Assembly (NCBI GenBank): GCA_002438865.1
Contig: DJRJ01000107.1
Location: 9,511 to 24,306, forward strand
Source: Clostridiales bacterium UBA6363
GTDB lineage: Bacteria > Bacillota > Clostridia > UBA1381
Reading direction: 5' to 3'
Length of the DNA stretch: 14,796 nucleotides
Below are positions 14,191-14,796 of this stretch, one piece after another. A program made the position numbers and the translations under genes. The notes under the pieces were generated by a model, which had not been told where the DNA came from, ran no database searches, and was given only the letters and a program-made list of their open reading frames with translations. How positions within the stretch are numbered: the first letter of the stretch is position 1; the number at the start of each line of letters is the position of its first letter.

Positions 14191-14796
14191 ATGAATGAAC
14201 GGATAAAAAAATATCTTGATTATATAGAAAGCCGCAAGCACCGCAAGTACAGGCGGGAGCTAAAAAGGGCGGAGCTTGATGATATACTGCCTAAAATATA
14301 CGATAAAAAATTATCGTATATGCGCAGAAACACTCTGCGCCTTAAGCTGTTTTTGGAACATGAAACGCCCGTTGTACTGCCGTATACCCAAATACACGGA
14401 CTGCGCACGATTGTTGAATTTCCCGATATTTACGCTCCGGGTGAGATGGACGAAATAAAGAAAACGCATTATGTCCATGAAAAAGGCAAGGTCACAAACC
14501 TTACATGGGACGTGTACACGGTTTTGTCGGAGGGATTGGAGGGACGCCGCAGACGTCTTGAAAGCGGAAAAAAGCAGGACGAAGAATTTGTTGACTGCGT
14601 GCGTGAAACAATTGATTTTACCGAAGAATTTGCCGATCGATATGCTGCGGCTCTAAAAGAGGCGGGGCAGGAAGAACACGGCGAAATGATTTCACGCATT
14701 ATAAGAGACGGCGCAAAAACAATGCTTGAGGCATTACAGCTTTTCAGATTATTGCATTTTACGCTTTGGGCGTCGTGGTGCTATCATAATACGGTC
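14191..14796 (+). CDS. Glycyl radical enzyme, pyruvate formate-lyase-like, N-terminal part (3' end outside window)
   Basis: The frame is open from ATG 14191 to the window edge, 202 codons, and starts 6 nt after GGAGG (14180-14184). The sequence fits the N-terminal PFL domain of the glycyl radical family: FLEHETPVVLPYTQIHGLRT (59-78), FPDIYAPGEMDEI then THYVHEKGKVTN, VLSEGLEGRR, and DGAKTMLEALQLFRLLHFTLW (172-192), which corresponds to the family's F-x-E-A-L-Q-x-x-W-x-x-H segment. The active-site cysteine and C-terminal glycyl loop would lie beyond the window, so neither substrate nor catalytic competence can be judged. It may be one of the shorter, uncharacterised PFL-like proteins rather than true pyruvate formate-lyase. 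An activating radical-SAM enzyme would be expected downstream. AraC2 is divergent from it. Confidence 0.75.
   Translation, partial: MNERIKKYLDYIESRKHRKYRRELKRAELDDILPKIYDKKLSYMRRNTLRLKLFLEHETPVVLPYTQIHGLRTIVEFPDIYAPGEMDEIKKTHYVHEKGKVTNLTWDVYTVLSEGLEGRRRRLESGKKQDEEFVDCVRETIDFTEEFADRYAAALKEAGQEEHGEMISRIIRDGAKTMLEALQLFRLLHFTLWASWCYHNTV

Overview
The window looks like chromosome from an anaerobic gut-type Bacillota, most likely class Clostridia (Oscillospirales/Ruminococcaceae-like). The grounds are the gene repertoire (a glycyl radical enzyme, a cytoplasmic family 2 glycosidase with AraC-type regulators, a Firmicutes-type THUMP methyltransferase), strong AGGAGG-type ribosome binding sites, vegetative TTGACA/TATAAT promoters with 17-bp spacers, and frequent ATA codons. 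The genus is inference only. There is no rRNA, tRNA, CRISPR array, transposase or phage gene.

Layout. (1) 1-1189: the 5' part of secD on the minus strand, divergent from rnr, with a good promoter for each in the gap. (2) 1190-4553: rnr and an RlmL/YpsC-type rRNA methyltransferase, 2 bp apart, closed by a bidirectional hairpin. (3) 4533-4893: a small acidic protein of unknown function on the minus strand, with a leader containing a perfect 26-bp palindrome and a short hairpin. (4) 4894-7150: a minus-strand operon of GNAT acetyltransferase, AMP-forming acyl ligase and acyl carrier protein. (5) 7238-8251: a membrane-anchored family 2 glycosyltransferase with its own promoter, starting at GTG 7304. 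(6) 8247-8807: a non-coding block holding two unrelated tandem repeat families, a 115-bp unit twice and a 125-bp unit about 2.5 times. (7) 8856-9773: a thioredoxin-reductase-like flavoprotein. (8) 9752-14796: two regulator/enzyme pairs, AraC1 divergent from a family 2 glycoside hydrolase and AraC2 divergent from a glycyl radical enzyme that runs off the window.

How the parts work together. Regions 1-2 are housekeeping (protein export, RNA turnover, rRNA modification). In region 4 the ligase probably activates a carboxylic acid and loads it onto the adjacent carrier protein. Region 8 looks like carbohydrate or small-molecule catabolism under AraC control. Both divergent intergenic regions share one arrangement: short direct repeats about 21 bp apart, one copy on the -35 of the regulator gene and another on the weak -35 of the enzyme gene. 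This suggests autorepression plus activation.

No single complete new system is evident. The strongest leads are the paired AraC operators; a hairpin leader used twice at the same distance from a -10 box (upstream of the small protein and of AraC2); the structured tandem repeats with pair-preserving differences; and the terminator of the flavoprotein gene embedded in the coding sequence of AraC1.
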